From Microbacteriaceae bacterium (GTDB lineage: Bacteria; Actinomycetota; Actinomycetes; Actinomycetales; Microbacteriaceae): DNA of 46,793 nt. The stretch spans positions 1-46,793 of the forward strand of contig JANXTR010000015.1 in assembly GCA_025352325.1 (NCBI GenBank). Reading direction: 5' to 3'. Shown piece after piece: positions 15,951 to 24,854 of this stretch. The stretch's first letter is position 1. Each line of letters opens with the position of its first letter. The translations under genes and the position numbers were made by a program. The notes beneath the pieces are model-generated. The model ran no database searches. It saw nothing but the letters and a program-made list of their open reading frames with translations, and had not been told where the DNA came from.

Positions 15951-18900
15951 GCAGCTCGACCACCTTGCGGCGGTCCTCCATGTTCGGGCACGCCGGGTAG
16001 CCGAGCGAGAAGCGGGCGCCGCGGTAGCGCAGCTTGAACATCCCCTCGATATCGTCCGGGTCCTCCGCTGCGAAGCCGAGTTCTGCCCGGATGCGCGAAT
16101 GCCAGTACTCGGCGAGCGACTCGGTGAGCTGCATCGTGAGTCCGTTCAGCTCCAGGTAGTCGCGGTACTTGTTCCCGGCGAACATCTTCGCAGTGAAGGC
16201 GTCGACCGCGGAGCCGGCCGTCACCAGCTGGACGCCCACGACATCCACCTGACCTGAGTCTTTTGGCCGTACGTAGTCGGCGAGGCAGAGGTGGCGATCG
16301 CGACGCTGGCGCGGGAACGAGAAGCGCAGCCGCTCCGTGCCGACGACCCCGCCCGAGCCGCCGTCGGGGGCTAGCAGTCCGGGCGTCCCCAGCAGTCCCG
16401 TTGGGTCGTCTCCGTGATGGAGCACGACCAGGTCGTCGCCCTCCGAGTAGACGGGAAAGTAGCCGTACGCGACTGAGGCGTCGAGCATGCCCTCGGCCAG
16501 GATGCGATCCAGCCAATACCGCAGCCGTGGCCGCCCGTCGGTCTTGACCAGGTCCTCGTAGCTCGCGCCGTCATCCGCCCGGCTCGGCTTCAGGCCCCAC
16601 TGGCCCATGAAGGTCGCACGCTCGTCGAGGAACGCGGCGTAGTCGCCCAGCGCGATCCCCTTGACGATGCGGGTGCCCCAGAACGGCGGGGTGGGCACCG
16701 GATTGTCGAGCATGACATCCGAGCGGGCGGGCATGTCCTCCGGCTCGGTGACCTCGAGCTGCGTGCGCGCGTGGATGCGCTTCTTCAGCGGCGGCAGACC
16801 CACGGATGCCGGGTCGGCTCCCCGCGCGATGGCCACCAGCGGCTCCATCAGGGCCAGCCCTTCGAAGGCATCGCGGGCGTAGCGGACCTGCCCGTCGAAC
16901 TGCGAGGCGAGGTCGTCCTCGACGTAGGTGCGGGTCAGCGCGGCGCCGCCAAGCAGGATCGGCCACCTCGTCCCGAGTCCACGGGACTGCAGTTCGAGCA
17001 GGTTCTCCTTCATGACGACCGTCGACTTCACGAGCAGACCGCTCATGCCGATGACGTCGGCGTTGTGCTCCTCGGCGGCCTTGATGAACTCGCTGAGGGG
17101 CTGCTTTATTCCGATGTTGATGACCTCGTAGCCGTTGTTGGTCAGGATGATGTCGACGAGGTTCTTGCCGATGTCGTGCACGTCGCCGCGCACGGTCCCG
17201 ATCACCATGGTGCCCTTGCCGGCTGCCTCGGTCTTCTCCATGTGCGGTTCCAGCAGCGCGACCGCGGTCTTCATGACCTCGGCCGACTGCAGCACGAACG
17301 GCAGCTGCATCTCGCCGCTGCCGAAGCGCTCCCCGACGACCTGCATGCCGGCGAGCAGGTGCACGTTGACGATGTCGAGCGCGCTCATCCCGTCCGCCAT
17401 GGCCAGTTCGAGGTCACCGTCGAGCCCCTTCGCCTCGCCGTCGATGATGCGGCGTTCCAGGCGCTCACCGACCGGGAGGGCCGCGAGTTCGGCGGCACGC
17501 TCGTCCTTCAAGGCTGCTGAGTCCACGCCGGCGAACAGGTCGAGCAGGGCGGTCAGCGGGTCGTACGTGAGTTCGCCGTCAGCGTTGTACTCGCGGCGAT
17601 CCCACACGAGGTCGAGCGCAACCTTGCGCCGGTCATCCGGAACCGAGGCCAGAGGCACGATCTTGGCGGCGTTCACGATCGCGGAGTCGAGACCGGCCTC
17701 GACCGCCTCGTGCAGGAACACCGAGTTGAGCACCGAGCGCGCGGCCAGATTCAGGCCGAAGGAGATGTTCGATACCCCGAGCGTGGTGTGGATGCCGGGG
17801 TACTTGGCGTTGATCTGCCGGATCGCGTCGATGGTCTCGATCGCGTCGCGCCTGGTCTCCTCCTGGCCGGTCGCGATCGGGAAGGTCAGCGCGTCGACGA
17901 TGATGTCGTCGACGCGCATGCCCCAGTCGTTCACCAGGGTGTCCACGAGCCGGGAGGCGATGCGGACCTTGTTGTCGGCGGTTCGGGCCTGGCCCTCCTC
18001 GTCGATGGTGAGGGCGATGACCGCGGCGCCGTGCTCCTTGACGAGCGGCATGATGCGGCCGAATCGTGACTCGGGCCCGTCGCCGTCCTCGAAGTTGACC
18101 GAGTTGACAACGGGGCGGCCGCCGATCAGCTCCATGCCGGCCTGCAGGACGGCCGGCTCGGTCGAGTCGACCACGAGGGGGAGCGTCGAGGCGCTCGCGA
18201 GCCGCGACACGGCGGCCTGGATGTCGGCGACACCGTCGCGCCCAACGTAATCCACGCAGACGTCGAGCAGGTGGGCGCCCTCGCGCACCTGGCTGCGGGC
18301 GATGTCGACGCAGTCGTCCCAGCGCTCGTCGAGCATCGCCTGGCGGAACGCCAGCGAGCCGTTCGCGTTGGTGCGCTCGCCGATCGCCAGGTACGAGGAG
18401 TCCTGGTTGAACCCGACGTGCTGGTACAGGCTCGCGACGCCGGGGTCCTCCTCGATGGTGCGGGTCGACACCCGTGACCCGCCGATGCGGTCGACGACGG
18501 CTTTCATGTGCACGGGGGTCGTGCCGCAGCATCCGCCGACGAGGCCCAGGCCGAACTCCTTCACGAACTGTTCGTGCGCGGTCGCCAGCTCGTCGGGGGT
18601 GAGCGGGTAGCTCGCCCCGTTCGCTCCGAGCACCGGTAGACCGGCGTTCGGCATGCACATCACCGGGATGTGCGCGAACTTCGACAGGTGCCGCAGGTGC
18701 TCGCTCATCTCGGTCGGGCCGGTTGCGCAGTTGAGCCCGATCATGTCGATGCCAAGAGGCTCCAGCGTGGTCAGCGCCGCGGCGATCTCGCTGCCCATGA
18801 GCATGGTGCCGGTCGTCTCGACGGTTACCTCGACGAAGATCGGGAGCCGGATGCCGGTCTCGATGATCGCTTGCTTGCAGCCGTTCACGGCGGACTTGGC

Positions 18901-19458
18901 CTGCAACAGGTCCTGCGAGGTCTCGATCAGCAGTGCGTCGGCCCCGCCCAGGATGAGGCCGCGCGCCTGCTCGGCGAACGTCGCCTTGAGGTTCGCGTAG
19001 CTGGTGTGGCCGAGGCTGGGGAGCTTGGTGCCGGGGCCCATCGAACCGAGGACCCAGCGGATCCGGCCGTCCTTGGCCTCGAACGACTCGACGGCGCTAC
19101 GGGCGATCGCGGCTCCCGCGTGGGCGAGCTCCTCGATGCGGTCCTCGATGCCGTAGTCCGAGAGGTTCGACCAGTTGGCGCCAAAGGTGTTCGTCTCGAC
19201 CGCGTCGATTCCGGTCTCGAGGTAGGTCACGTGGATGGTCTCGACGATGTCGGGACGCGTGACGTTGAGGATCTCGTTGCAGCCCTCGTGCTGGAGGAAG
19301 TCCTCGAGGCTCGGATTGACGTCCTGCAGCATCGTGCCCATCGCGCCGTCGGCGATCACGACGCGGCTTTTCAACGCCGCGAGCAGGGCCTCGGATCGTT
19401 CCGGACGGGGGATGCTGGTGACGTTCAGCGAGGAGGGGGAGAGCACGAGCGACGGCAC
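15838..19458 (-). CDS. metH: Cobalamin-dependent methionine synthase MetH
   Basis: MetH methylates homocysteine using methylcobalamin and 5-methyltetrahydrofolate. The 1206 residues show all four modules: homocysteine domain with zinc cysteines (GLNCATGP, GGCCGTTP), pterin-binding domain, cobalamin domain with DVHDIGKN (lower-axial His near residue 759), and the SAM-binding reactivation domain (RYRGARFSLGYPACPN). I chose GTG 19458 because it gives the family's usual N-terminus and lies exactly 6 nt after TACGCT, a leaderless arrangement. The open frame extends 231 codons further but only antisense to the GNAT gene. The 3' end overlaps the ECF S gene by 113 bp. Confidence 0.95.
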   Translation of the reverse strand: MPSLVLSPSSLNVTSIPRPERSEALLAALKSRVVIADGAMGTMLQDVNPSLEDFLQHEGCNEILNVTRPDIVETIHVTYLETGIDAVETNTFGANWSNLSDYGIEDRIEELAHAGAAIARSAVESFEAKDGRIRWVLGSMGPGTKLPSLGHTSYANLKATFAEQARGLILGGADALLIETSQDLLQAKSAVNGCKQAIIETGIRLPIFVEVTVETTGTMLMGSEIAAALTTLEPLGIDMIGLNCATGPTEMSEHLRHLSKFAHIPVMCMPNAGLPVLGANGASYPLTPDELATAHEQFVKEFGLGLVGGCCGTTPVHMKAVVDRIGGSRVSTRTIEEDPGVASLYQHVGFNQDSSYLAIGERTNANGSLAFRQAMLDERWDDCVDIARSQVREGAHLLDVCVDYVGRDGVADIQAAVSRLASASTLPLVVDSTEPAVLQAGMELIGGRPVVNSVNFEDGDGPESRFGRIMPLVKEHGAAVIALTIDEEGQARTADNKVRIASRLVDTLVNDWGMRVDDIIVDALTFPIATGQEETRRDAIETIDAIRQINAKYPGIHTTLGVSNISFGLNLAARSVLNSVFLHEAVEAGLDSAIVNAAKIVPLASVPDDRRKVALDLVWDRREYNADGELTYDPLTALLDLFAGVDSAALKDERAAELAALPVGERLERRIIDGEAKGLDGDLELAMADGMSALDIVNVHLLAGMQVVGERFGSGEMQLPFVLQSAEVMKTAVALLEPHMEKTEAAGKGTMVIGTVRGDVHDIGKNLVDIILTNNGYEVINIGIKQPLSEFIKAAEEHNADVIGMSGLLVKSTVVMKENLLELQSRGLGTRWPILLGGAALTRTYVEDDLASQFDGQVRYARDAFEGLALMEPLVAIARGADPASVGLPPLKKRIHARTQLEVTEPEDMPARSDVMLDNPVPTPPFWGTRIVKGIALGDYAAFLDERATFMGQWGLKPSRADDGASYEDLVKTDGRPRLRYWLDRILAEGMLDASVAYGYFPVYSEGDDLVVLHHGDDPTGLLGTPGLLAPDGGSGGVVGTERLRFSFPRQRRDRHLCLADYVRPKDSGQVDVVGVQLVTAGSAVDAFTAKMFAGNKYRDYLELNGLTMQLTESLAEYWHSRIRAELGFAAEDPDDIEGMFKLRYRGARFSLGYPACPNMEDRRKVVELLKPSRMGVELSEELQLHPEQSTDAFVFHHPEARYFSV

Positions 19459-19512
19459 CCGCTCAGCGTAATCGGCCAGCGGTATCGGCGCGGGCTCCCT
19501 AGAGTCGGGGGC

Positions 19513-19572
19513 GTGCCAGATGCCGACGTGCCAGATGCCGACGTGCCAGATCCCGACGTGGCAGACGCCGAC
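19513..19572 (+). repeat. 15-bp tandem repeat at the start of the GNAT gene
   Basis: Four units of GTGCCAGATGCCGAC lie head to tail: two perfect (19513-19542), one with a single change (19543-19557) and one with two changes (19558-19572). They encode VPDAD, VPDAD, VPDPD and VADAD. Every unit brings its own in-frame GTG, so the repeat multiplies possible start codons. Confidence 0.9.
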
Positions 19573-20253
19573 GAGTCCCTGCTCGACAATCCGGCCTGGT
19601 TCGCGCTCACCGGCCCCCAGACTTCGCTCGCCGTGCGCCAGGGCGCCGCGGCGCGGTTCGACCCCGCGATGTCGCCGTTCGTCGGAATGGCGGATGACAG
19701 CGACGCCTCGTGGAGCGATCTCGCCCGGCTGCTCGGGCCCGGCGCCCCGGCCGTGATGTTCCAGCTCGGGCACGTTCCCGCCGGCTGGACACAAACCTTC
19801 TCGGGCCTCGGCCTGCAGATGATCGCCCCGGTGGCCGGGGTGACAGACTCCGTCGACGATCCGGGGCTCATCGCGCTCGGCTCCGACGACGCCGCGGAGA
19901 TGTTCGAGTTGGCAGAGAGGACGATGCCGGGCCCATTCGAGCGCCGGACACCGGAGTTCGGAGGCTACGTCGGCGTGCGTCGCGACGGAGTACTCGTCGC
20001 GATGGCGGGCGAACGGCTGCATCCGCCCGGATGGACCGAGATCAGCGCGGTCTGCACCGACGGGGCCGCGCGTGGTCAGGGCCTTGCCGGTCGACTCGTG
20101 CGCCGGGTGGCGTCGTCCATCGCTGAGCGCGGTGATCGGGCGATGCTGCACGTGGCCGCGTCGAACACGGGCGCCGTGTCGCTTTACGAGCGGCTCGGAT
20201 TCCAGATTCGTCGAGAGGTCGCCTTTGCGGCCTACCTCAGCCCGACCGTCTAG
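19513..20253 (+). CDS. GNAT family N-acetyltransferase
   Basis: The C-terminal ~110 residues form a GNAT fold: EISAVCTDGAARGQGLAGRLV is the acetyl-CoA-binding motif A (R/Q-x-x-G-x-G/A), followed by NTGAVSLYERLGFQ. The N-terminal half is a second, weaker domain, as in tandem GNAT proteins. The substrate is unknown. The start is ambiguous because the frame opens with four copies of a 15-bp repeat, each containing a GTG (19513, 19528, 19543, 19558). I give the first, which lies 7 nt after TAGAGT. It diverges from metH with 54 bp between starts and converges on lexA. Confidence 0.8.
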   Translation: MPDADVPDADVPDPDVADADESLLDNPAWFALTGPQTSLAVRQGAAARFDPAMSPFVGMADDSDASWSDLARLLGPGAPAVMFQLGHVPAGWTQTFSGLGLQMIAPVAGVTDSVDDPGLIALGSDDAAEMFELAERTMPGPFERRTPEFGGYVGVRRDGVLVAMAGERLHPPGWTEISAVCTDGAARGQGLAGRLVRRVASSIAERGDRAMLHVAASNTGAVSLYERLGFQIRREVAFAAYLSPTV

Positions 20254-20277
20254 GGTCAGCCGACTGGGGCCCGCCGA

Positions 20278-20964
20278 CTAGACAGAACGGAGGACGGCCA
20301 CGATTTTGCCGAGCACCTCGGCGTGGTCGCCCATGATCGGCTCGAACGCCGAGTTGCGGGGGAGAAGCCAGGTGTGGCCGTCGCGCTGCCGGAAGACCTT
20401 GACGGTCGCCTCGCCGTCAAGCATGGCGGCCACGATCTCGCCGTTCTCCGCGTTGTTCTGCTGACGCACCACGACCCAGTCGCCGTCGCAAATCGCCGCG
20501 TCGATCATCGACTCGCCGACCACCTTCAGCATGAACAGGTCGCCTTTGCCGACGAGCTGCCGGGGGAGCGGGAAGATCTCGTCGATCTGCTGCTCGGCCG
20601 TGATCGGGATTCCGGCGGCGATGCGGCCGACCAGCGGCACCATGGCGGCGTCTGCCACCGAGGGGCCCGAGTTGTCGCCATCCAACGATTCCAACTCGAT
20701 GAGGACCTCGAGCGCTCGCGGGCGGTTGGGGTCGCGGCGCAGGTAGCCGCTCAGCTCGAGCTGATTCAGCTGGTGGGTGACGCTCGAGAGCGAGGCGAGC
20801 CCGACCGCGTCGCCGATCTCACGCATGCTCGGCGGATAGCCGCGCGACGAGACCGAGCGCTGAATGAACTCCAGGATCGCCTGCTGCTTGTCGCTCAGGC
20901 TCGTGCGGCGGCGTGTGCCGCGCTCGACGGCGCCGCCGCCTGTCCGGGGATCTGCCTCGCTCAT
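20278..20964 (-). CDS. lexA: LexA repressor
   Basis: LexA is the SOS transcriptional repressor that cleaves itself when RecA is activated. The 228-residue protein has an N-terminal winged helix ([12 protein letters not shown] ... [15 protein letters not shown]), the scissile Ala117-Gly118 in GRIAAGIP, and the catalytic dyad Ser152 ([13 protein letters not shown]) and Lys189 (ATVKVF). The start ATG 20964 is preceded by GAGGAG; the frame is open to 21087 but that extension is not LexA-like. A LexA box at 21048-21063 in its upstream region implies autoregulation. Confidence 0.97.
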   Translation of the reverse strand: MSEADPRTGGGAVERGTRRRTSLSDKQQAILEFIQRSVSSRGYPPSMREIGDAVGLASLSSVTHQLNQLELSGYLRRDPNRPRALEVLIELESLDGDNSGPSVADAAMVPLVGRIAAGIPITAEQQIDEIFPLPRQLVGKGDLFMLKVVGESMIDAAICDGDWVVVRQQNNAENGEIVAAMLDGEATVKVFRQRDGHTWLLPRNSAFEPIMGDHAEVLGKIVAVLRSV

Positions 20965-21047
20965 GGATGCTCCTCGTGCCGAATGTCGGTGGTCGCTGAT
21001 CGACTCAGTCCCAGCGATCGAAACTGTATCCGTTTCCAGTGGGTGCA

Positions 21048-21063
21048 GCAAACATCTGTTCGA
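21048..21063 (-). promoter_or_regulatory. LexA box proximal to lexA
   Basis: On the minus strand it reads TCGAACAGATGTTTGC, one half perfect (TCGAAC) and the other degenerate. It lies about 85 nt upstream of the lexA start. Confidence 0.75.
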
Positions 21064-21102
21064 GTGTGTCGCGGCTTTCGTCAGCAAATCTCCGCGTCGG
21101 GC

Positions 21103-21134
21103 TTGAACATATGTTCGATCGAATGTATGTTCGG
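21103..21134 (+). promoter_or_regulatory. Two directly abutting LexA boxes
   Basis: TTGAACATATGTTCGA (21103-21118) is followed without a gap by TCGAATGTATGTTCGG (21119-21134). Both fit TCGAAC-N4-GTTCGA with one or two changes. They lie about 100 nt upstream of the LysM gene start. Confidence 0.8.
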
Positions 21135-21231
21135 AACACAGGTTCGCATCTCGCCTCCGGCCGAGGCTAGATGCGCAACCTGTCCAGCTTCAGAAGGTCA
21201 GTCCGTGAGAACCCGACACGTGGGAGTCGAT

Positions 21232-21597
21232 ATGAGCGCCATCAGCTACAGCAGCTTCTGCCGCACCGCCGGTCCTACTGCGCATCTGCACATCACCAAG
21301 CGCGGTCGCGCGGTACTGACGTGCCTCATCGCCCTTCCTCTCGCCATCGCCGCCGCCGCGTTCGGGGTCGGTGCCGTGGGAACGAGCGCCGCGGCGGGCT
21401 CCGACACCGGATCGGCCGTGACTTTCCAGTACGTGACGGTCGATCCGGGCGAATCTCTCTGGCAGCTCGCCGAGATCATCGCGCCGACGGCCGACCCGCG
21501 GGACGTGGTGGCCGACATCCTCACGCTCAACAATCTGCCGTCCGGCGATGTGCAGGCCGGCCAGCGCTTGGCCATCCCAGCGAAGTACGACCACTAG
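21232..21597 (+). CDS. Membrane-anchored LysM protein, probable SOS cell-division suppressor
   Basis: The 121-residue protein has a short cytoplasmic N-terminus, one membrane segment (about residues 27-47) and a C-terminal LysM domain (about 66-116: YVTVDPGESLWQLA ... LNNLPSGDVQAGQRLAIP). LysM domains bind peptidoglycan. Divergence from lexA behind LexA boxes is the arrangement of Bacillus yneA and mycobacterial Rv2719c, damage-induced proteins that delay division; I infer the same role. ATG 21232 has GGGAG upstream. An in-frame GTG at 21205 with its own GAAGG is an equally possible start, adding 9 residues. A strong terminator follows. Confidence 0.85.
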   Translation: MSAISYSSFCRTAGPTAHLHITKRGRAVLTCLIALPLAIAAAAFGVGAVGTSAAAGSDTGSAVTFQYVTVDPGESLWQLAEIIAPTADPRDVVADILTLNNLPSGDVQAGQRLAIPAKYDH

Positions 21598-21649
21598 CCC
21601 GCACCTCGGCGTCTCCGCGCCATTCTTTCCCGCCGTTCCTTCCCGCCGT

Positions 21650-21704
21650 GCCGCCCGGCGCGAGTGCCGATCCCCCCTCGGTGCCTGCGCTGGGCGGCTT
21701 TTTT
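21650..21704 (+). terminator. Strong intrinsic terminator after the LysM gene
   Basis: A long hairpin pairs 21650-21670 with 21678-21698 (outer GCCGCCC/GGGCGGC perfect, inner part with a few wobbles and one mismatch). The loop is TCCCCCC and six T residues follow (21699-21704). It separates the SOS gene from the histidine genes. Confidence 0.9.
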
Positions 21705-21724
21705 GTGCTCGGTAGAATCGAAGG

Positions 21725-22813
21725 GTGGCTTCACTCTCTGACCTCCCGATCCGTGATGACCTCCGAGGGCAGCATCCGTACGGTGCTCCGATGGTTCCGG
21801 TGCGGTACGCACTGAACGTCAACGAGAACACCCACCCGATCCCCGAGTCGGTCGCTCGCGACATCGTGGAGCGCCTTGCGCACGCGGTGCTCACCGTCAA
21901 CCGCTACCCGGATCGCGAGTTCACCGCGCTGCGCGAGAGTCTCGCCGCCTACCTCGGGCACGGGATCACTGCCGAGCAGGTCTGGGCCGCGAATGGCTCG
22001 AACGAGATCATCCAGCAGACGCTGCAGGCGTTCGGCGGGCCGGGGCGCAGCGCACTCGGCTTTCCGCCCACCTATTCGATGCATCCGATCATCGCCGCCG
22101 GCACCGGCACGACGTGGGTGACCGCTGACCGCGACGTGGACTACACGATCTCGTCCGAGACGGCGGTCGCGGCCATCGAGGCGCATCGTCCCGATCTGGT
22201 GTTCTTCTGCGCCCCCAACAACCCCACGGGCACGTCACTGCCCCTCGAGGCGATCGAGGCGGCGTACGAGGCGACGGACGGCATCGTCTTCGTGGATGAG
22301 GCGTACGCCGAGTTCATGCCCGCCGACGCGCCGAGCGCCCTGACGCTGCTTCCGGGGCGCGAGAGGCTTCTGATTTCCCGCACGATGAGCAAGGCGTTCG
22401 CGTTGGCCGGCGCCCGGCTCGGCTACCTCGCCGCCGATCCCGCCGTCGCCGACGCCTTGCGGCTCGTCCGTCTGCCGTACCACCTGTCGGCCCTCACCCA
22501 GGCAGCGTCGCTGGCGGCCCTCGCGCACGCGCCCGAGATGCTCGCGATGGTCGACGACATCGCCGCTCAGCGCGATCGACTGCTGCTTGAGTTGCCGCAG
22601 CTTGGCTACCGGGCGTTCGACAGCCAGGCGAACTTCGTGCTCTTCGAGGGGCTCGACGACCCGGGGGCGACCTTCCGCGCGCTGCTGGAGCGCGACATCC
22701 TGATCCGCGACGTGGGGATCCCCGGTGCTCTGCGGGTCACCGCCGGAACGGCCGAGGAGACCGGATTCTTCCTGCGGTCGCTGGCAGACCTCGGGCCACG
22801 CGGCGCTCACTGA
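21725..22813 (+). CDS. hisC: Histidinol-phosphate aminotransferase
   Basis: HisC is the PLP-dependent aminotransferase converting imidazole acetol phosphate to histidinol phosphate. Of its 362 residues, NENTHPIP, the ANGSNEII cofactor site, FCAPNNPTG, FVDEAYAEF and the PLP-lysine motif SRTMSKAFALAGARLGY are all visible. The GTG start follows TAGAAT (21713-21718) by exactly 6 nt, suggesting a leaderless transcript just after the terminator of the preceding gene. hisB, hisH and priA follow. hisD is not in the window. Confidence 0.96.
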   Translation: MASLSDLPIRDDLRGQHPYGAPMVPVRYALNVNENTHPIPESVARDIVERLAHAVLTVNRYPDREFTALRESLAAYLGHGITAEQVWAANGSNEIIQQTLQAFGGPGRSALGFPPTYSMHPIIAAGTGTTWVTADRDVDYTISSETAVAAIEAHRPDLVFFCAPNNPTGTSLPLEAIEAAYEATDGIVFVDEAYAEFMPADAPSALTLLPGRERLLISRTMSKAFALAGARLGYLAADPAVADALRLVRLPYHLSALTQAASLAALAHAPEMLAMVDDIAAQRDRLLLELPQLGYRAFDSQANFVLFEGLDDPGATFRALLERDILIRDVGIPGALRVTAGTAEETGFFLRSLADLGPRGAH

Positions 22814-22833
22814 CGCCCCGGTAGTCTGGGCGC

Positions 22834-23439
22834 ATGAGCACAGCGAGGACCGCGACGCTGACCCGCGAGACGAGCGAGTCGAGCATCGACCTGTCGATCG
22901 ACCTCGACGGCAGCGGTCGATCGAGCATCCACACCACCGTCCCGTTTTTCGACCACCTCCTGACCGCCTTCGCCAAGCACTCCCTCGTCGACCTGACCGT
23001 GAAGGCGCAGGGCGACACCGATATCGATGTGCACCACACGGTCGAAGACACCGGCATCGTGCTCGGCACCGCGATCAAGCAGGCGCTGGGCGACAAGGTG
23101 GGCATCGCGCGCTTCGGTGACGCGCTCGTCCCGCTCGACGACGCTCTGGCTCAGGCGGTCGTCGATGTCTCGGGCCGGCCGTATCTCGTGCACTCAGGTG
23201 AGCCCGCGGGCTTCGAGTTCCACCTCATCGGCGGCCACTTCACCGGCTCGATGGTTCGGCACGTCTTCGAGGCGATCACCTTCCACGCCGGACTGACCGT
23301 GCACCTCACGCTGCTCGCCGGTCGTGATCCGCATCACATCGCGGAGGCGGAGTTCAAGGCGTTCGCGCGCGCCTTCCGCCAGGCGGTCGCACTCGACCCG
23401 CGGGTCAGCGGTGTGCCGTCCACGAAGGGCGCGCTCTGA
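22834..23439 (+). CDS. hisB: Imidazoleglycerol-phosphate dehydratase
   Basis: HisB dehydrates imidazole glycerol phosphate to imidazole acetol phosphate, using manganese held by His/Glu pairs. The 201-residue monofunctional protein contains [23 protein letters not shown] and [15 protein letters not shown], the repeated metal-binding motifs. It lacks the phosphatase domain of E. coli HisB, as expected in actinobacteria. The ATG lies exactly 6 nt after TAGTCT (22822-22827), so an internal leaderless promoter is possible in addition to read-through from hisC 20 bp upstream. Confidence 0.97.
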   Translation: MSTARTATLTRETSESSIDLSIDLDGSGRSSIHTTVPFFDHLLTAFAKHSLVDLTVKAQGDTDIDVHHTVEDTGIVLGTAIKQALGDKVGIARFGDALVPLDDALAQAVVDVSGRPYLVHSGEPAGFEFHLIGGHFTGSMVRHVFEAITFHAGLTVHLTLLAGRDPHHIAEAEFKAFARAFRQAVALDPRVSGVPSTKGAL

Positions 23440-23440
23440 G

Positions 23441-24079
23441 ATGAGCGTCGTCCAGCCCACCGTGGTCGTCCTCGACTACGGCTCCGGCAACGTGCACTCG
23501 GCCGCCAAGGCGCTCGAAGTCGCCGGCGCTCGAGTCGAGTTGACCGCCGACGCCGCGAGGATCCGTGATGCCGACGGCCTCGTCGTTCCCGGCGTGGGCG
23601 CGTTCGACGCGGTGATGCGTCAGCTGGATGCGGTGCGCGGAGGCGAGAAGATCGAGCGTCGGCTCGCGGGCGGTCGCGCGGTGCTCGGCATCTGCGTCGG
23701 CATGCAGGTGCTCTTCGAGCGCGGGATCGAGCGCGGCGCCGACACCGAGGGTCTCGGCGAGTGGCCCGGGGTCGTCGACCAGCTGGATGCGCCCGTGCTG
23801 CCGCACATGGGCTGGAACACCGTCGAGGTGGCCGATGGCTCGGTGCTGTTCGAGGGCATCGGCGACCAGCGGTTCTACTTCGTGCACTCCAACGCCGCAC
23901 GCTCCTGGACGTTGGATCCGATCGGCGCGTTCGCCCACCCGAAGGTGACGTGGGCGCGCCACGGCGACCGTTTCGTGGCCGCGGCCGAGAACGGACCGCT
24001 CTGCGCCACCCAGTTTCACCCCGAGAAGTCGGGAGAGCCCGGCATCCGGTTGCTCGCCAACTGGCTGAAGACCCTCTGA
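23441..24079 (+). CDS. hisH: Imidazole glycerol phosphate synthase, glutaminase subunit HisH
   Basis: HisH supplies ammonia from glutamine to HisF. The class I amidotransferase triad is visible: Cys85 in GICVGMQV, and the His/Glu pair in QFHPEKSG near the C-terminus. I chose ATG 23441, one base after the hisB stop, giving 212 residues. The frame is open upstream to 23324 only as an antisense-like extension within hisB. hisF itself is not found in this window. Confidence 0.96.
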   Translation: MSVVQPTVVVLDYGSGNVHSAAKALEVAGARVELTADAARIRDADGLVVPGVGAFDAVMRQLDAVRGGEKIERRLAGGRAVLGICVGMQVLFERGIERGADTEGLGEWPGVVDQLDAPVLPHMGWNTVEVADGSVLFEGIGDQRFYFVHSNAARSWTLDPIGAFAHPKVTWARHGDRFVAAAENGPLCATQFHPEKSGEPGIRLLANWLKTL

Positions 24080-24110
24080 GCCCCGGCTCCTCTACTCCGA
24101 AGAGAAGACC

Positions 24111-24854
24111 ATGACCGAGACCCTTCCCACCCTGACCCTCCTCCCCGCGGTGGATGTCGCCGACGGCCAGGCCGTACGCCTCACCCAGGGTGCGGCCGGC
24201 AGCGAGACCGGCTACGGCGATCCGATCGACGCCGCCGAGGCCTGGATCACGCAGGGCGCCGAGTGGATCCATCTCGTCGACCTCGACGCGGCATTCGGTC
24301 GCGGCGACAACCGCGCCGTCATCAAGCGGGTGATCGACGCGACGCCGGGCAACGTCAAGATCGAGCTGTCGGGAGGGATCCGCGACGATGCCAGCCTCGA
24401 CGCCGCGCTCGCCACGGGTGCCGCTCGCATCAACCTCGGCACGGCGGCGCTCGAAAACCCGGAGTGGGCCGCCCAGGTGATCGCCCGGTACGGCGATGCG
24501 ATCGCGGTCGGGCTGGATGTGCGCGGCACGACCCTCGCCGCCCGCGGGTGGACGCAGGAGGGCGGCGACCTCTGGGAGGTGCTCGCTCGGCTCGAAGGCG
24601 CGGGGTGTGCGCGCTACGTGGTCACCGATGTCACGAAGGACGGCACCCTCCAGGGTCCGAACCTCGAACTGCTGCGCGAGGTGATGACCCGCACCGGTCG
24701 GCCGGTCGTCGCCTCGGGCGGCATCTCGAACCTCGCCGACATCGCGGCACTGCGCGAGCTCGTCCCGCTCGGACTCGAGGGCGCCATTGTCGGCAAGGCG
24801 CTGTACGCGGGCGCGTTCACTCTGATCGAAGCGCTCGTCGTCGCTCACGAATGA
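24111..24854 (+). CDS. priA: Phosphoribosyl isomerase PriA (HisA, probably also TrpF activity)
   Basis: A TIM-barrel isomerase for ProFAR in histidine synthesis. In actinobacteria lacking trpF, this enzyme (PriA) also isomerises PRA for tryptophan. The 247-residue protein shows [15 protein letters not shown] (catalytic Asp15), [10 protein letters not shown], the second catalytic Asp in [15 protein letters not shown], and ASGGISN. Bifunctionality is inferred from the lineage, since trpF absence cannot be judged here. An AGAGAAG site precedes the ATG. The stop overlaps the SseB-like start by 4 bp. Confidence 0.93.
   Translation: MTETLPTLTLLPAVDVADGQAVRLTQGAAGSETGYGDPIDAAEAWITQGAEWIHLVDLDAAFGRGDNRAVIKRVIDATPGNVKIELSGGIRDDASLDAALATGAARINLGTAALENPEWAAQVIARYGDAIAVGLDVRGTTLAARGWTQEGGDLWEVLARLEGAGCARYVVTDVTKDGTLQGPNLELLREVMTRTGRPVVASGGISNLADIAALRELVPLGLEGAIVGKALYAGAFTLIEALVVAHE

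Larger units (their letters stand above)
20965..21231. promoter_or_regulatory. Divergent SOS control region between lexA and the LysM gene
   Basis: This 267-nt region carries three LexA boxes: one nearer lexA (21048-21063) and two abutting ones nearer the LysM gene (21103-21118 and 21119-21134). No other gene is evident in it. Confidence 0.8.

Noticed and set aside
19459-20151. 231-codon N-terminal extension of the metH frame
   Set aside because: It is antisense to the GNAT gene and its repeat; the product is compositionally odd. The family start and a TACGCT hexamer 6 nt upstream support GTG 19458.
20323-21231. Long plus-strand frame upstream of the LysM gene
   Set aside because: It is antisense to lexA and crosses the LexA boxes; only the part from 21232 (or 21205) has a signal-anchor and LysM domain.
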